A DNA stretch of 64,000 nucleotides from Gemmatimonadota bacterium (GTDB taxonomy: Bacteria > Gemmatimonadota > Gemmatimonadetes > Longimicrobiales > Gaopeijiaceae): positions 1 through 64,000 of the forward strand of contig JACZXQ010000002.1 in the NCBI GenBank assembly GCA_022571515.1. The letters run 5' to 3'. Below are positions 19,251 through 28,971 of this stretch, one piece after another (position 1 is the stretch's first letter; each line of letters begins with the position of its first letter). The translations under genes were made by a program, and so were the position numbers. The notes under the pieces were generated by a model. The model was not told the origin of the DNA. It did not search any database and saw only the letters and a program-made list of their open reading frames with translations.

Positions 19251-20293
19251 GTGGGCCGCTGGTCTTGGGTCTCGAGACCAGCTGCGACGAGACGGCCGCG
19301 GCGGTGGTCGAGGCGCCCGGCACCATCCGTGGTCACGTGATCCTTTCCCAGGATGTGCACGAGGTGTACGGCGGGGTCGTGCCCGAGTTGGCCGCCCGGG
19401 CTCATCTGCGGCGAGTGGACGAGGTGGTGACCGAAACCCTCAACCGCGCCGGGTGCTCGCTCGAGGATATCGATGTGTTCGGTGTCACGGCCGGGCCGGG
19501 CCTCATCGGAGCCCTGTTGGTCGGGACGTCCTGGGCCAAGGCCGTTGCGTACGGGCTAGGCCGTCCGTTGGTCGCGGTCCACCACATGGAGGCGCACTTG
19601 TTCGCGCCGTCCTTGGAAGACCCCGACGCGCAGCCACCCTTTGTGGCACTCCTCGTGTCCGGTGGCCATACGCTCTTGCTGCACGTCCAGGAATGGGGGC
19701 GTTACCGTCTCTTGGGCGAGACCCGCGATGATGCGGCAGGCGAGGCCTTCGACAAAGTTGCCAAGCTGCTTGGGCTCTCCTATCCAGGCGGGCCGGCGAT
19801 TCAAGAGATCGCGGAGGAGGGCAGCCGAACGCGCCATCGCCTACCCCGACCCTTGCTCAACAAGGGTCAGGAATTAGGCAGCGCAGGGTATTACGACTTC
19901 TCGTTCAGCGGGCTCAAGACTGCCGTTGCCACGCTCGTCTCGGAGTTGGCGCACGCGGGTACGCTGGCGAATGAACGGGCCAATGTGGCGGCATGCTTCC
20001 AGGAAGCCGCCATCGATGTGCTGGCCAGCAAGACGATGCGGGCCGTGGAGGCTACGCACTGCCGGCGCGTCTTGTTGGGAGGCGGCGTGGCGGCGAACCG
20101 GCGATTGCGGGAAGAGCTCACGGAGCGGCTCGGGCGCGATGGGCGCCTTTTTGCCGCGTCCGACCGCCTGTCTCTGGACAACGGAGCCATGGTGGCACGG
20201 GCAGCTCTGTTCAGGCTGGAGCGAGACGAGGTCGCACCCCTGGATGCTTCTGCGAATGCGAAACTGCCCTTCCCTGGGTTGATCAGGGAGTAG
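19247..20293 (+). CDS. tsaD: tRNA N6-adenosine threonylcarbamoyltransferase TsaD
   Basis: A 348-residue ASKHA-fold enzyme that places threonylcarbamoyl on A37 of ANN-decoding tRNAs. Motifs: LGLETSCDETAAA at the N-terminus, VHHMEAHL with the two metal-binding histidines, LVSGGHT, and the C-terminal LGGGVAANRRLR. Length is standard. The ATG overlaps the upstream ybbR stop by 4 nt. TsaB, TsaC and TsaE partners are not in the window. Confidence 0.96.
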   Translation: MSGPLVLGLETSCDETAAAVVEAPGTIRGHVILSQDVHEVYGGVVPELAARAHLRRVDEVVTETLNRAGCSLEDIDVFGVTAGPGLIGALLVGTSWAKAVAYGLGRPLVAVHHMEAHLFAPSLEDPDAQPPFVALLVSGGHTLLLHVQEWGRYRLLGETRDDAAGEAFDKVAKLLGLSYPGGPAIQEIAEEGSRTRHRLPRPLLNKGQELGSAGYYDFSFSGLKTAVATLVSELAHAGTLANERANVAACFQEAAIDVLASKTMRAVEATHCRRVLLGGGVAANRRLREELTERLGRDGRLFAASDRLSLDNGAMVARAALFRLERDEVAPLDASANAKLPFPGLIRE

Positions 20294-20331
20294 AGCTTGT
20301 CTGGTCGTCGATAAACTGCGAAAGGTGAACA

Positions 20332-21198
20332 GTGTATCCTATTTTCTTCAATCTACCCGAATGGTTCCCCCTGCTGGGTGGTGACCCGATTACGTCATTC
20401 GGTGTGTTCATGTTCTTGGCCTTTCTCACGGGCGGCATTCTGGTGCGTGCCGAGATGGACCGTGTTGGTCTAGAGGCGGAAAAGGCCTGGGACGTCCTCT
20501 TCATGGCCGTGGTGGGTGGCGTGCTGGGTGCCAAGATCTACTACATCCTGCTCAACTACCCGCAACTCATGGAAAACCCGCGCGCTCTGATCTTCTCGAG
20601 GGGCGGCATGGTCTGGTACGGTGGTTTCTTGGGTGCCGTGGGCCTGATCCTGTGGGAGTTACGCCGCAGCAAGCTTCCGCTTCCCAAGATGGCCGACATC
20701 ACGGCGGCTCCGTTGGCGATCGCGTATGGAGTGGGCCGCATCGGGTGCTTCCTGGTGGGAGACGACTACGGCCGTCCCACCGCCTCCTGGGTTGGCATCA
20801 AGTTCCCCCGGGGTACGCCGGCGACCCGGGTCGACGTGCTGGAGAGCCACTTCGGCATTCAGGTCGATCCAGCCATCGTCGAGCAGTTCGGACAGGTTGT
20901 TCCCGTCCACCCGACTCAGCTCTACGAGATCGGGATGGCGATCGGAATCTTCTTTCTGCTATGGCATTTCCGCTCGCACAAGCACCGGGCCGGCTTCAAC
21001 TGGATGCTTTGGATGATCATGATGGGGGCCGAGCGCTTTCTGGTCGAAATCGTGCGTGTGAAGGACGACAGGTTCTTCGGGCCGATGACTCTCGCACAGG
21101 TATTCAGCCTGGCCCTGATCGCCGCGGGCATTTACGGACTTTCGCGCACGTGGAAGGGTGGAGGGGGTGAGGCAGGCGCCGAAACGGCGCCCGCCTGA
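20332..21198 (+). CDS. lgt: Prolipoprotein diacylglyceryl transferase
   Basis: A 288-residue inner-membrane enzyme that transfers diacylglycerol to the lipobox cysteine of prolipoproteins. It has about seven hydrophobic helices, the GGMVWYGGFLGA segment, the central GRIGCFLVGDDYG region with an essential arginine, and ERFLVEIVR near the C-terminus. The usual N-x-N-x-E after the central Arg is replaced by a GDDYGRPT variant seen in some lineages. GTG start after a 38-nt gap. Lgt is consistent with the several predicted lipoproteins nearby. Confidence 0.9.
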   Translation: MYPIFFNLPEWFPLLGGDPITSFGVFMFLAFLTGGILVRAEMDRVGLEAEKAWDVLFMAVVGGVLGAKIYYILLNYPQLMENPRALIFSRGGMVWYGGFLGAVGLILWELRRSKLPLPKMADITAAPLAIAYGVGRIGCFLVGDDYGRPTASWVGIKFPRGTPATRVDVLESHFGIQVDPAIVEQFGQVVPVHPTQLYEIGMAIGIFFLLWHFRSHKHRAGFNWMLWMIMMGAERFLVEIVRVKDDRFFGPMTLAQVFSLALIAAGIYGLSRTWKGGGGEAGAETAPA

Positions 21199-21203
21199 GA
21201 AGC

Positions 21204-22061
21204 ATGCTGACGATCCTCCTGGGGTCGGACCTACATTTCGGCTCCGCATACGATCCGGAGGCGGGCGAGGCGTTCCAGCGGGCCATCGAAGAGAGCACCC
21301 CCGACCTGGTGGTGATCGCCGGAGACCTCACGCAGAGGGCCAAAGTGAGCGAGTACCGGGAGGCTCAGCGGTTCTTGGATTCGCTCGGCGACATCCCCCT
21401 CGTGGTGACATCCGGAAACCACGACGTGCCTCTCTATCGGGCGTTCGAACGGCTCCTGGTGCCCTTCGGCAATTACCGGCGCTACATCAGTCCAGATCTG
21501 GATACTGTGACCCGGGTTCCAGGAGCTGTCGTAGTGGCTCTGCACACCGCGGCGCCGCGGCGAGCCATCGTCAACGGGCGACTCCAGCCGAGGCAACTGG
21601 AGTTCGCGGCACGGATCTTCCAAGAGAGCCATGTGCACGAGGCCAGAATAGTGGTTGCGCACCATCCACTGGTGTCCGCGCCCGACACGGAACCGGCCGA
21701 GCCGATACCCGATGCGGCCCGGATTCTGGACGCTATTCGGGACATGGGTGCGGAGTTGGTCATGGGAGGGCATTTTCATCGAGGGTTCGTGGCACGTTCG
21801 TCTGCCGTGTGCCCAGCGCACGAGGGGGCCGACGAGGTCGTGCTGGCGTACAGCGGCACCGCCACGTCCACCCGGGGCCGGGCGAGTGAGGCCTCCAAGA
21901 ACAGCTTTCATCTACTCATGATCGAAGAGGATACGATCAAAGTGGAGCACAAACTTCTGAACCGGGACTCGATGACGTTCGAATTTCTGTGCGAGACGAT
22001 ACTCCCGAGAAGGGGGAGAGCGTCCGGAGCCGTCTCATCTTCGAGCGGGCGACGCCGGTGA
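21204..22061 (+). CDS. Calcineurin-like metallophosphoesterase
   Basis: A 285-residue phosphoesterase with the full dimetal motif set: GSDLHFG, GDLTQ, SGNHD, AHHP and GGHFH, in that order. It resembles the family that includes CpdA and other cyclic-nucleotide or nucleotide phosphodiesterases; the substrate cannot be told from sequence. The C-terminus has a Ser/Arg-rich tail of about 15 residues. It begins 6 nt after lgt, and its stop overlaps the GTG of a small membrane protein. Confidence 0.85.
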   Translation: MLTILLGSDLHFGSAYDPEAGEAFQRAIEESTPDLVVIAGDLTQRAKVSEYREAQRFLDSLGDIPLVVTSGNHDVPLYRAFERLLVPFGNYRRYISPDLDTVTRVPGAVVVALHTAAPRRAIVNGRLQPRQLEFAARIFQESHVHEARIVVAHHPLVSAPDTEPAEPIPDAARILDAIRDMGAELVMGGHFHRGFVARSSAVCPAHEGADEVVLAYSGTATSTRGRASEASKNSFHLLMIEEDTIKVEHKLLNRDSMTFEFLCETILPRRGRASGAVSSSSGRRR

Positions 22062-22258
22062 CGCGCTTCTACCTCGAGCGAGAGGCCGGTACCAGGGAAA
22101 ACCTGGGAGCTCTCGCCGTTACGCTGGGTGTCGCTGCGGTGACGTTCTACGTGGTACGCGCGTTCCTGGCGCGCGAGCCGGTGGAAAGCGGTGGCAGGGT
22201 CCCGAACGATCCTTCGCGGGCGCTGCCTTCCCCCGAGCTCCCGGACGAAACGGCATGA
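22058..22258 (+). CDS. Small single-pass membrane protein upstream of tamA
   Basis: A 66-residue predicted protein: 15 hydrophilic residues (TRFYLEREAGTRENL), one transmembrane helix (about 16-35, GALAVTLGVAAVTFYVV) and a Pro/Ser/Glu-rich tail. The GTG overlapping the phosphoesterase stop (GTGA) is preferred over a GTG 23 codons upstream, matching the coupling style of the region. Its own stop overlaps the tamA ATG. I do not recognise the family. Position suggests a role in the envelope, possibly with TamA/TamB, but that is inference. Confidence 0.6.
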   Translation: MTRFYLEREAGTRENLGALAVTLGVAAVTFYVVRAFLAREPVESGGRVPNDPSRALPSPELPDETA

Positions 22259-24489
22259 GCCCGCGCCAGGTCCGCCTCGCTGTCTGGGCGGTGGTGCTCG
22301 GCGGGGCATTCGCCCTCCCGGTGTCGGCACAGGCGGGACGTGTCGAAATCACGGAACTCAGCTTTTCGGGAAACGAGACCCTCCCGAGCGACTCCCTGGC
22401 CCACGCGATCGTCAACCGGCGGTCGGAGTGCCGATCGATCGTTCTGGCGCCCTTCTGCCTGTTCCGCACGGGGTTCGCACGTACGGAGCGGTTCCTTCGT
22501 GAGCGCGAACTGGCGCGCGATATCGCGCGCCTGCGCCTCTACTACCACGACCGGGGGTTCCGCGAGGCCACCGTCGATACCGCTATCAACCGACCCAACG
22601 ACGAGGAGATCCGGATTCGCTTCGACATCGACGAGGGGCGGCCGGTGCTGATCTCGGAGTTGGCCGTGACGGGTCTGGAAGGTCTCGAAGAGCTCGAGCT
22701 CGAGTCTGCGCTTCCGCTCCAGGTCGAAGAGCGTTTCAGCCGGGTCCGGCTGAACGCCGCTCGCGACACGCTTCGCATGCGACTGCAGAACCGAGGGTAT
22801 CCGCAGGCGGACGTCTTCATCAACTCCAACATCCCGTCGGGGAGCTACGAAGCGAGCGTCACGTTCGACGTAGATCCGGGTCCATACGCTGCCTTTGGCC
22901 CGATCTCGGTGAGCGGCAATCGGAGGCTGTCGGACCGGGTGATCCGGCGCATGCTTCCCTTCAGCGAGGGTGACGAGTACTCCCGTGCGGCCACGCTGTC
23001 GGGCCAGCGCAACCTGTTCAACCTGGAGATCATCAGTAGTGCCCAGGTCGTCGATACGCTCAGCATGGGTGAGGTTGTCCCCATCGAGGTGAAGGTGGCC
23101 GAGGGAAGCGTGCACCGTGTCCGCGCGGGTCTCGGATGGAGCACGATCGACTGTCTGAATACCGAGGGGCGGTGGACCAGCCGCAACTTTATCGGAGGTG
23201 CGCGCCGATTGCAGTTGAGGGCCAGGCTGTCGAACATCCTGGCCGAGGAGATGCACGACACGGTTTGCCGGCAGGCGGGCGTCGGAGAGTTCGGCGATCT
23301 CAACTGGCTGGTGGCGGCCGATTTCACCCAGCCCTGGATTTTTTCCTCCCGGTACTCTCTGAGTTCGGGGCTGTTCTTCGAGCGGAAGAGCGTACAGGAC
23401 GTGTTTGTGCGCAAGGCCGTTGGTATCGATCTCGGCCTGGTACGGCGCTTCCGGCCGGGCACGACGGTCACGCTGTCCTATCGGCCGCAGTTGACTAGCC
23501 TCGACGCGGCCGAAGTGTTCTTCTGTGCGAGTTTCCTGGTGTGTACCCCCACGGACATCAACGTGCTCCAAAGCGCCAACTGGCTTGCGCCCGTCGGAAT
23601 CAGCTTGGCTCAGGACCGGACGAATCGCATACTGAACCCTACCCGTGGCTACTCCGCGGTGCTGAATGTGGAACTCGCCTCGGGGCCGACCGGCTCTGAT
23701 TTTGCGTACCACAGGGCGTTCGCGCAGGTCGCTGCGTACCGCGAGGCGTCTCATGGTCAGGTCCTGGCGGTCCGTATCCGGGGCGGTTGGGTGCGCGCCG
23801 GCACCTTCGGGTTGCTGCGGAGCGCGGGTGACATCGTCCATCCGCAGAAGCGCTTCTACGGCGGAGGACCCAATAGCGTACGGGGCTTCGGCCAGAACCA
23901 GCTCGGTCCGCGGGTACTGACGGTCGATGTGCGCAGGCTGGTGTTCCCGGCTACAGCCGACGGAGTTGCGGCGTGCCTTCCCGATGAAGTCATGGACCTG
24001 TCGTGCGGCGCGGCGAGTCTCGCGGATGGGCAGTTCATCCCCCGTCCGACTGGCGGGCGAGTGATCCTGGAGGGCAGCGCGGAGTTCCGGTTGCTCATCG
24101 CGGAGGGAGGTTGGGAGGCGGCTACGTTCATCGACGTGGGTCAGGTTTGGTCCGAGAACGAGCCGATCGACCTTGGCGATCTGCAGATCACGCCCGGGAT
24201 CGGCATCCGGTATAGGAGTCCCGTCGGTCCGATTCGCATCGATCTTGGCTACCGCACCCGAGGAGGAGAAACCCTCCAGGTCATGACCTCGCAGATTCGC
24301 CCTTTCATCTCCGGCCAGGACGATCCGGAAGGCCGGCTTGAGCGCTCGGTCGCCGGCGAGATTCTCACGTTGAATTACGTTCTGGACGACGATTTGGCGT
24401 TGCTGTCGTCGCGCATTCGTTTCGGAGAGGCCGACGCATTCTCGCTGAGCCGGCTCCAGCTCCATTTCTCGATTGGCCAGGCGTTCTGA
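22255..24489 (+). CDS. tamA: BamA/TamA-family outer-membrane assembly protein
   Basis: A 744-residue Omp85-family protein. The N-terminus has a signal peptide cleaved near PVSAQA; three or more POTRA domains follow (about residues 28-300; repeats of R-V-x-I-x-E-L-x-F-S-G-N-E-T and ISVSGNRRLSD). The C-terminal half is a 16-strand barrel with FYGGGPNSVRGF (the conserved loop-6 xRGF motif) and GIGIRYRSPVGPIRIDLGY at the end, split here as GIGIRY and VGPIRIDLGY. Translational overlap with the upstream small gene and a 2-nt gap to a TamB homologue favour TamA over BamA. Confidence 0.88.
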   Translation: MSPRQVRLAVWAVVLGGAFALPVSAQAGRVEITELSFSGNETLPSDSLAHAIVNRRSECRSIVLAPFCLFRTGFARTERFLRERELARDIARLRLYYHDRGFREATVDTAINRPNDEEIRIRFDIDEGRPVLISELAVTGLEGLEELELESALPLQVEERFSRVRLNAARDTLRMRLQNRGYPQADVFINSNIPSGSYEASVTFDVDPGPYAAFGPISVSGNRRLSDRVIRRMLPFSEGDEYSRAATLSGQRNLFNLEIISSAQVVDTLSMGEVVPIEVKVAEGSVHRVRAGLGWSTIDCLNTEGRWTSRNFIGGARRLQLRARLSNILAEEMHDTVCRQAGVGEFGDLNWLVAADFTQPWIFSSRYSLSSGLFFERKSVQDVFVRKAVGIDLGLVRRFRPGTTVTLSYRPQLTSLDAAEVFFCASFLVCTPTDINVLQSANWLAPVGISLAQDRTNRILNPTRGYSAVLNVELASGPTGSDFAYHRAFAQVAAYREASHGQVLAVRIRGGWVRAGTFGLLRSAGDIVHPQKRFYGGGPNSVRGFGQNQLGPRVLTVDVRRLVFPATADGVAACLPDEVMDLSCGAASLADGQFIPRPTGGRVILEGSAEFRLLIAEGGWEAATFIDVGQVWSENEPIDLGDLQITPGIGIRYRSPVGPIRIDLGYRTRGGETLQVMTSQIRPFISGQDDPEGRLERSVAGEILTLNYVLDDDLALLSSRIRFGEADAFSLSRLQLHFSIGQAF

Positions 24490-24491
24490 CC

Positions 24492-27400
24492 GTGAGGTTC
24501 CGGCGATTCCTGCGGTACGGCGGCATAGCCGCGGTAGCTCTGCTCGTCGGAGGGGTGGGCAGCTTTCTGTTCCTGACCCGCACGGCCACCGGGCAGACGT
24601 TCGTCCTCAGGCAGATCCTGCAGCGCCTCGATGGCGTGGTCAACGGTGAGATCCAGGTGGCGCGCATCACGTCACCCCGGCTGCTCCGTGAGGCGACGCT
24701 CCACGGCGTGAGGATCTCGACCCGCGACGGAAGGCCGTTCTTCCAGGTGGACTCGCTGACGGTCGAGTACTCCGTGCGGGACCTTTTGGCGCGGGACTAC
24801 GTCTTCGCAAGAGTGGAATTGTGGAGGCCGGTCGTAACCATCACCAAAGCGGCGGGGGATGCCGCGTACAGTGCGGCGGTGGTGCTTGGCTTGACCGGCG
24901 ATTCGCGGAATCGCCCGTCTGCCGAGGACGGGCCTGCGGCACCGCGCGCAACGTTCATCCTCGAGAACGTGGTCTTGCATGACGGACGTGTAGAGTTCGC
25001 TTACCCGATCTCGGGTAGTACTTCCGGCCGTGCCCTCACGCGAGTGGACCCATCCGGCGCGGGCCTGCTGCGAACGATCACGTTCAACCAAATCGATGCC
25101 GTACTGCCCCGGGTGGGAATCGTTGACCCGGAGGTCGAGGGGCTTCGCGTCGAGATCGAGCATTGGAGCATGGTCGGTAACGTCGTTACCGACCCGTTCA
25201 CCCTTACCGACTTCAGCGGCCGTGTTCAGGTGAGGGGCCAGCGGGCCAGTATCCGTGCCGAGGTGCTGCGCCTTCCCGACTCCGAGGGAGGAGGTCTCGC
25301 CACCGTGGACTGGCGTGGGGACGACGGCGTGACGGTAAGTGTGGATGTGTCTGCACCCAGATTGTCACTGCGTGATTTTCGCTGGCTCGATCCTCGGCTC
25401 CCCGACGGCGTGGGTCGGGCGGCGATCGGTTTCGAGACCGGGCCGACAGGTTGGGGGTTTCGATGGTCGGGAGCCCGTCTCGACTTGGGGCGGGGTGTCA
25501 TTGCGGGCGACGGCCAGGTGCGGTTTTCCGCAGATGGACGGACCCTTACGACCGAAAACGTCGCGCTCAGCTTCGAGCGGTTCGATCTGGCCCAGATGGA
25601 GCCGTTCATCGATCGACGGCTGCCGGTGGACGGCCTGTTGGACGGAGATCTTCGGCTCGATGGTCCGCAGGACAGTCTCGGCCTGGAGGGTGCGCTCACG
25701 TTGACGCGCTCGACGGGTGTCACGTCCGGTGAGTTCGATGGCGCGCTCCGGTTGCTCCAACCCTATGGGGCTCGGGACCTGACGGCCCGGTTCAGCACCC
25801 TCGACTATGGCGCGCTCGAGGGCTTGTTGCCCGGCATCCCGCTCACGGGTGCCGGTCCGGTGCGGATCCATGCGGACGGAACGCTCGACACCGGGATGAG
25901 CCTCTCGCTGGACGCTGGGCACCGTGGGACCGGCGGCAAAGAATCCATGGTGCGCGCTCGCGGAACCGTGACCGAGGTCGATGGCGAGACGGTCGTCGAC
26001 CTTCAGATCGATCTCGAGCCCTTGGACCTGTCGTCCGTTGTGCGGCTTCCCCCGGGCCTGGCATCCCTCGGCGAGGTAGCAGGCAGAGTGACGGTCACCG
26101 GCCCCCTCCCGGATCTATCGATCACGGCCGAATTGGGCACGCAGTCCGGCGTGCTGATTGTGGATGCGCGCTTCGGCGCAAGCGATCCGTTGGCCCGGTA
26201 CGAACTGAGCGCCAGCGCGACTCGGTACGCGTTGTCGGCCGTGATTCCCGATCTGCCCGACACGACGACCGTGTCGGGCACGCTGGTGGTCTCCGGCGGG
26301 ACGGATGAGGCAGGGGTGGCGTGGGCTGTGGGTGAGGTTCGCCTGCGCTCTTCCAAGATTGGGCCGCTACGAGTGGACAGCGCGGCGGCGACTTTGTCGC
26401 TCCGCGGGGGCGTCGCCTCGGTCGACACGGTCTGGGCGCTGGTCGCGGGCCTGGACGTGCGTGGAACCGGGACGCTGGCTGTGGTCGAGGACGGCGATCC
26501 CGGACACCTCTCTCTCGAGTTCGAGGCCGAATCTCTCGTCGGGCTCCAGGGGCTCTTTTTCGGTGAGAACGTAATTGCGAGGGATCGCCTATCGACCCTG
26601 GAACGAGAGAGTCTGCTCATCGACGGCGTCGATCTGGACACCCTGCCATTGAGCGAAGAGATCCGCGTCGGTGGTAGCCTCGTGGGCCGGATGACGCTGG
26701 ACGGCGGCCTTTACGCGTTTTCGGTCACCGGGTCCGCCTCGCTCGATCATGGTGTCTTGGGCAGGCACTCCGTGGGTGCGGCCGACATCACGTTCGATGC
26801 CACCGGGCTCCCCAGCCGGCAGCCCAGGATCGAGGTCGATATCGAGGCCGACTCGCTGCGCATTCTGGGGCGAGCGTTCGCGGGTGGAAGCGCTCGGTTG
26901 GAGTACAGGGAGCCGAGGGGCACGCTGAACATTTTTCTCCGGCGTGACGAGACGGAAGACTACCTCGCGCGCATCGCCTTCGAGGCCGACTCGGTGCAGC
27001 GCATCTTGCACATCGATGAGATGGGACTGCGCTTCGCGGACGAGCGTTGGAATCTGGGCGGTCCGGCAACGGTGTCGTGGGATCCTCACGGGCTCACCTT
27101 CCGTGACCTCAGAATCATTCGACCTGGACCCGGCGGCCTGCGCTTCCGAGTCGACGGGCGCTATCCGTTCGACGGCCCTGCCAGCCTGGACCTCGACGTG
27201 GAGCGGCTGGACCTGGCCCGCCTGGATCATCTACTTCAACTCCCTGATACGCTCGAAGGCCTGGTGAGCCTCGATATGACGGTGGTCGGGACCGCAGACC
27301 AACCCGAGATCACGGCTAGCTTCCAAGCAGACAATTTCCGGTACCAGAACTTTGCTTTCGGAGCGCTTCAGGGCACGCTGGGCTATCGCGACAACAGCCT

Positions 27401-28964
27401 TACCGGCGAGGTGGAGGTCGTCGAGGGCGGTCGGCGGGTCGTGCGGCTGACGGGCAGGGTCCCGGCTCGACTGGTCCTCGATACGCTCGGGTTCGGCATC
27501 CCAGACGAACCGATCGACCTCAGGGTGGTCGCCGACATGCTTCCGCTGGCTATGCTGTTCGCGCTCACCGAAGGGTTCAGCGACGTGACCGGGAGCATCG
27601 ACGGTGAGGTGCAGCTTGGAGGGACCGCCCACCACTTGGCGCCTTCCGGCACGCTGCAGGTGGAAGGTGCGGGAGTCACTATCGATGGATTGGGCGTGCG
27701 ACAGACGAACGTGAGCGCCACGCTCGTGCTTTCGGAGGATGGCAGCGTTCAGGTGGATGGAAGAGCGCGGGCAGGTGGAACGGCGCGCGTCACGGGCACG
27801 GTCACGCTGGACCCGGCCACCGACCCCGGGTTCGACCTCACACTCGAGCTCGACCGATTCAAGGGCGTCGATCGTCGGGACGTTACGGGCTTGCTGAGCG
27901 GTGAGGTGAGGCTCGGCGGATCGTATAGGAGACCGGTCCTGACGGGTGAACTGAGGGTGGACGAGGGCACGCTCTTCGTCGAGGAATTCCAGCGAGCCAC
28001 CGTTGTCGTAGACCTCGACGACGACGCGTTCCTGGACCCCGTCGACCCGACGCTCGTGGCTCTCAGGCCACTGTTGGGTGGCGCGAATCCGTTCCTCCGC
28101 AACATCCGCATGGAAGATCTCACGCTCACGATGGCCAGGGACACGTGGATCCGCAGCGAAGTGATGAATGTCGAGCTGGGTGGGGAACTCCAGGTGCTCT
28201 ACGACCGGCAGGCACAGGATCTGGCGATGGTGGGCAACCTGGAGGCGGTTCGTGGTTCGTACGAGGCGCTCGGCCGCCCGTTCCAGGTCACGGGCGGCTC
28301 GATCCAATTCGTGGGCACCTCCGGGATCAACCCCAACCTGGACATCCAGGCCGACAACCGGATCCGTACCGCCGACGGCAGCCGCTTCACCATTACGGCC
28401 AGTCTCACGGGAACGCTCCTGACGCCTCAAGTGAGCTTTTCGAGTGACCAGGCCGGCATGGGCGACGCGGACCTCCTCAGCTATCTGGTGTTCGGGAGGC
28501 CCAGTTACGCGATTGCGTCGGGCCAGTCCGCCCAGGTCCGGGGGGCTGCCAGCGCCCTACTGGGTTCGGGACTCACTTTGGGTCTCAACACATTCAGCAA
28601 CCGCCTCGGATCGGAGTTGGCGCGGGGCTTGGGGCTGGGAGTGGACTACCTGTCCATCAGCCAGCAAGACCTCGCATTGGGCGGAGAGGGTACGGGTGGC
28701 ACGCTCGGCACGACGGTAGTGGAGACGGGATGGTACTTGGCTCCCGACCTCTTCGTCGTGCTGCTCCTCAGGCCGTTGGCGGGCTCACGCACGGGTAGCC
28801 CACTCGCAGGCGCGCGCTTCGAGTGGGCAGCCTCCGACAGCTACACCATCGAGGCGTTCTTCGAGGACAGCTTCTTCCGAAACCGGGTCATCGGGTTCGG
28901 TGAGCTAGGACTCCAGAGTAGCACTGCCTTAGGGCTCTCCCTCTTCCGGGAGTGGGGCTACTGA
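24492..28964 (+). CDS. tamB: Translocation and assembly module protein TamB
   Basis: A 1490-residue AsmA/TamB-like protein with an N-terminal transmembrane anchor (about residues 10-30), a long run of repeating beta-strand units forming a periplasmic groove, and a C-terminal TamB domain with the segments [27 protein letters not shown] and the terminal [12 protein letters not shown]. Proteins of this class move phospholipids between the inner and outer membranes and assist barrel assembly. The GTG start lies 2 nt after tamA. It is the largest gene in the window and is somewhat longer than E. coli TamB (1259). Confidence 0.9.
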   Translation: MRFRRFLRYGGIAAVALLVGGVGSFLFLTRTATGQTFVLRQILQRLDGVVNGEIQVARITSPRLLREATLHGVRISTRDGRPFFQVDSLTVEYSVRDLLARDYVFARVELWRPVVTITKAAGDAAYSAAVVLGLTGDSRNRPSAEDGPAAPRATFILENVVLHDGRVEFAYPISGSTSGRALTRVDPSGAGLLRTITFNQIDAVLPRVGIVDPEVEGLRVEIEHWSMVGNVVTDPFTLTDFSGRVQVRGQRASIRAEVLRLPDSEGGGLATVDWRGDDGVTVSVDVSAPRLSLRDFRWLDPRLPDGVGRAAIGFETGPTGWGFRWSGARLDLGRGVIAGDGQVRFSADGRTLTTENVALSFERFDLAQMEPFIDRRLPVDGLLDGDLRLDGPQDSLGLEGALTLTRSTGVTSGEFDGALRLLQPYGARDLTARFSTLDYGALEGLLPGIPLTGAGPVRIHADGTLDTGMSLSLDAGHRGTGGKESMVRARGTVTEVDGETVVDLQIDLEPLDLSSVVRLPPGLASLGEVAGRVTVTGPLPDLSITAELGTQSGVLIVDARFGASDPLARYELSASATRYALSAVIPDLPDTTTVSGTLVVSGGTDEAGVAWAVGEVRLRSSKIGPLRVDSAAATLSLRGGVASVDTVWALVAGLDVRGTGTLAVVEDGDPGHLSLEFEAESLVGLQGLFFGENVIARDRLSTLERESLLIDGVDLDTLPLSEEIRVGGSLVGRMTLDGGLYAFSVTGSASLDHGVLGRHSVGAADITFDATGLPSRQPRIEVDIEADSLRILGRAFAGGSARLEYREPRGTLNIFLRRDETEDYLARIAFEADSVQRILHIDEMGLRFADERWNLGGPATVSWDPHGLTFRDLRIIRPGPGGLRFRVDGRYPFDGPASLDLDVERLDLARLDHLLQLPDTLEGLVSLDMTVVGTADQPEITASFQADNFRYQNFAFGALQGTLGYRDNSLTGEVEVVEGGRRVVRLTGRVPARLVLDTLGFGIPDEPIDLRVVADMLPLAMLFALTEGFSDVTGSIDGEVQLGGTAHHLAPSGTLQVEGAGVTIDGLGVRQTNVSATLVLSEDGSVQVDGRARAGGTARVTGTVTLDPATDPGFDLTLELDRFKGVDRRDVTGLLSGEVRLGGSYRRPVLTGELRVDEGTLFVEEFQRATVVVDLDDDAFLDPVDPTLVALRPLLGGANPFLRNIRMEDLTLTMARDTWIRSEVMNVELGGELQVLYDRQAQDLAMVGNLEAVRGSYEALGRPFQVTGGSIQFVGTSGINPNLDIQADNRIRTADGSRFTITASLTGTLLTPQVSFSSDQAGMGDADLLSYLVFGRPSYAIASGQSAQVRGAASALLGSGLTLGLNTFSNRLGSELARGLGLGVDYLSISQQDLALGGEGTGGTLGTTVVETGWYLAPDLFVVLLLRPLAGSRTGSPLAGARFEWAASDSYTIEAFFEDSFFRNRVIGFGELGLQSSTALGLSLFREWGY

Positions 28965-28971
28965 TGAATCG

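Noticed and set aside
22147-24465. 772-codon open frame on the minus strand within tamA
   Set aside because: Shadow of tamA; Arg/His/Gln-rich composition without domain features, no ribosome-binding site.
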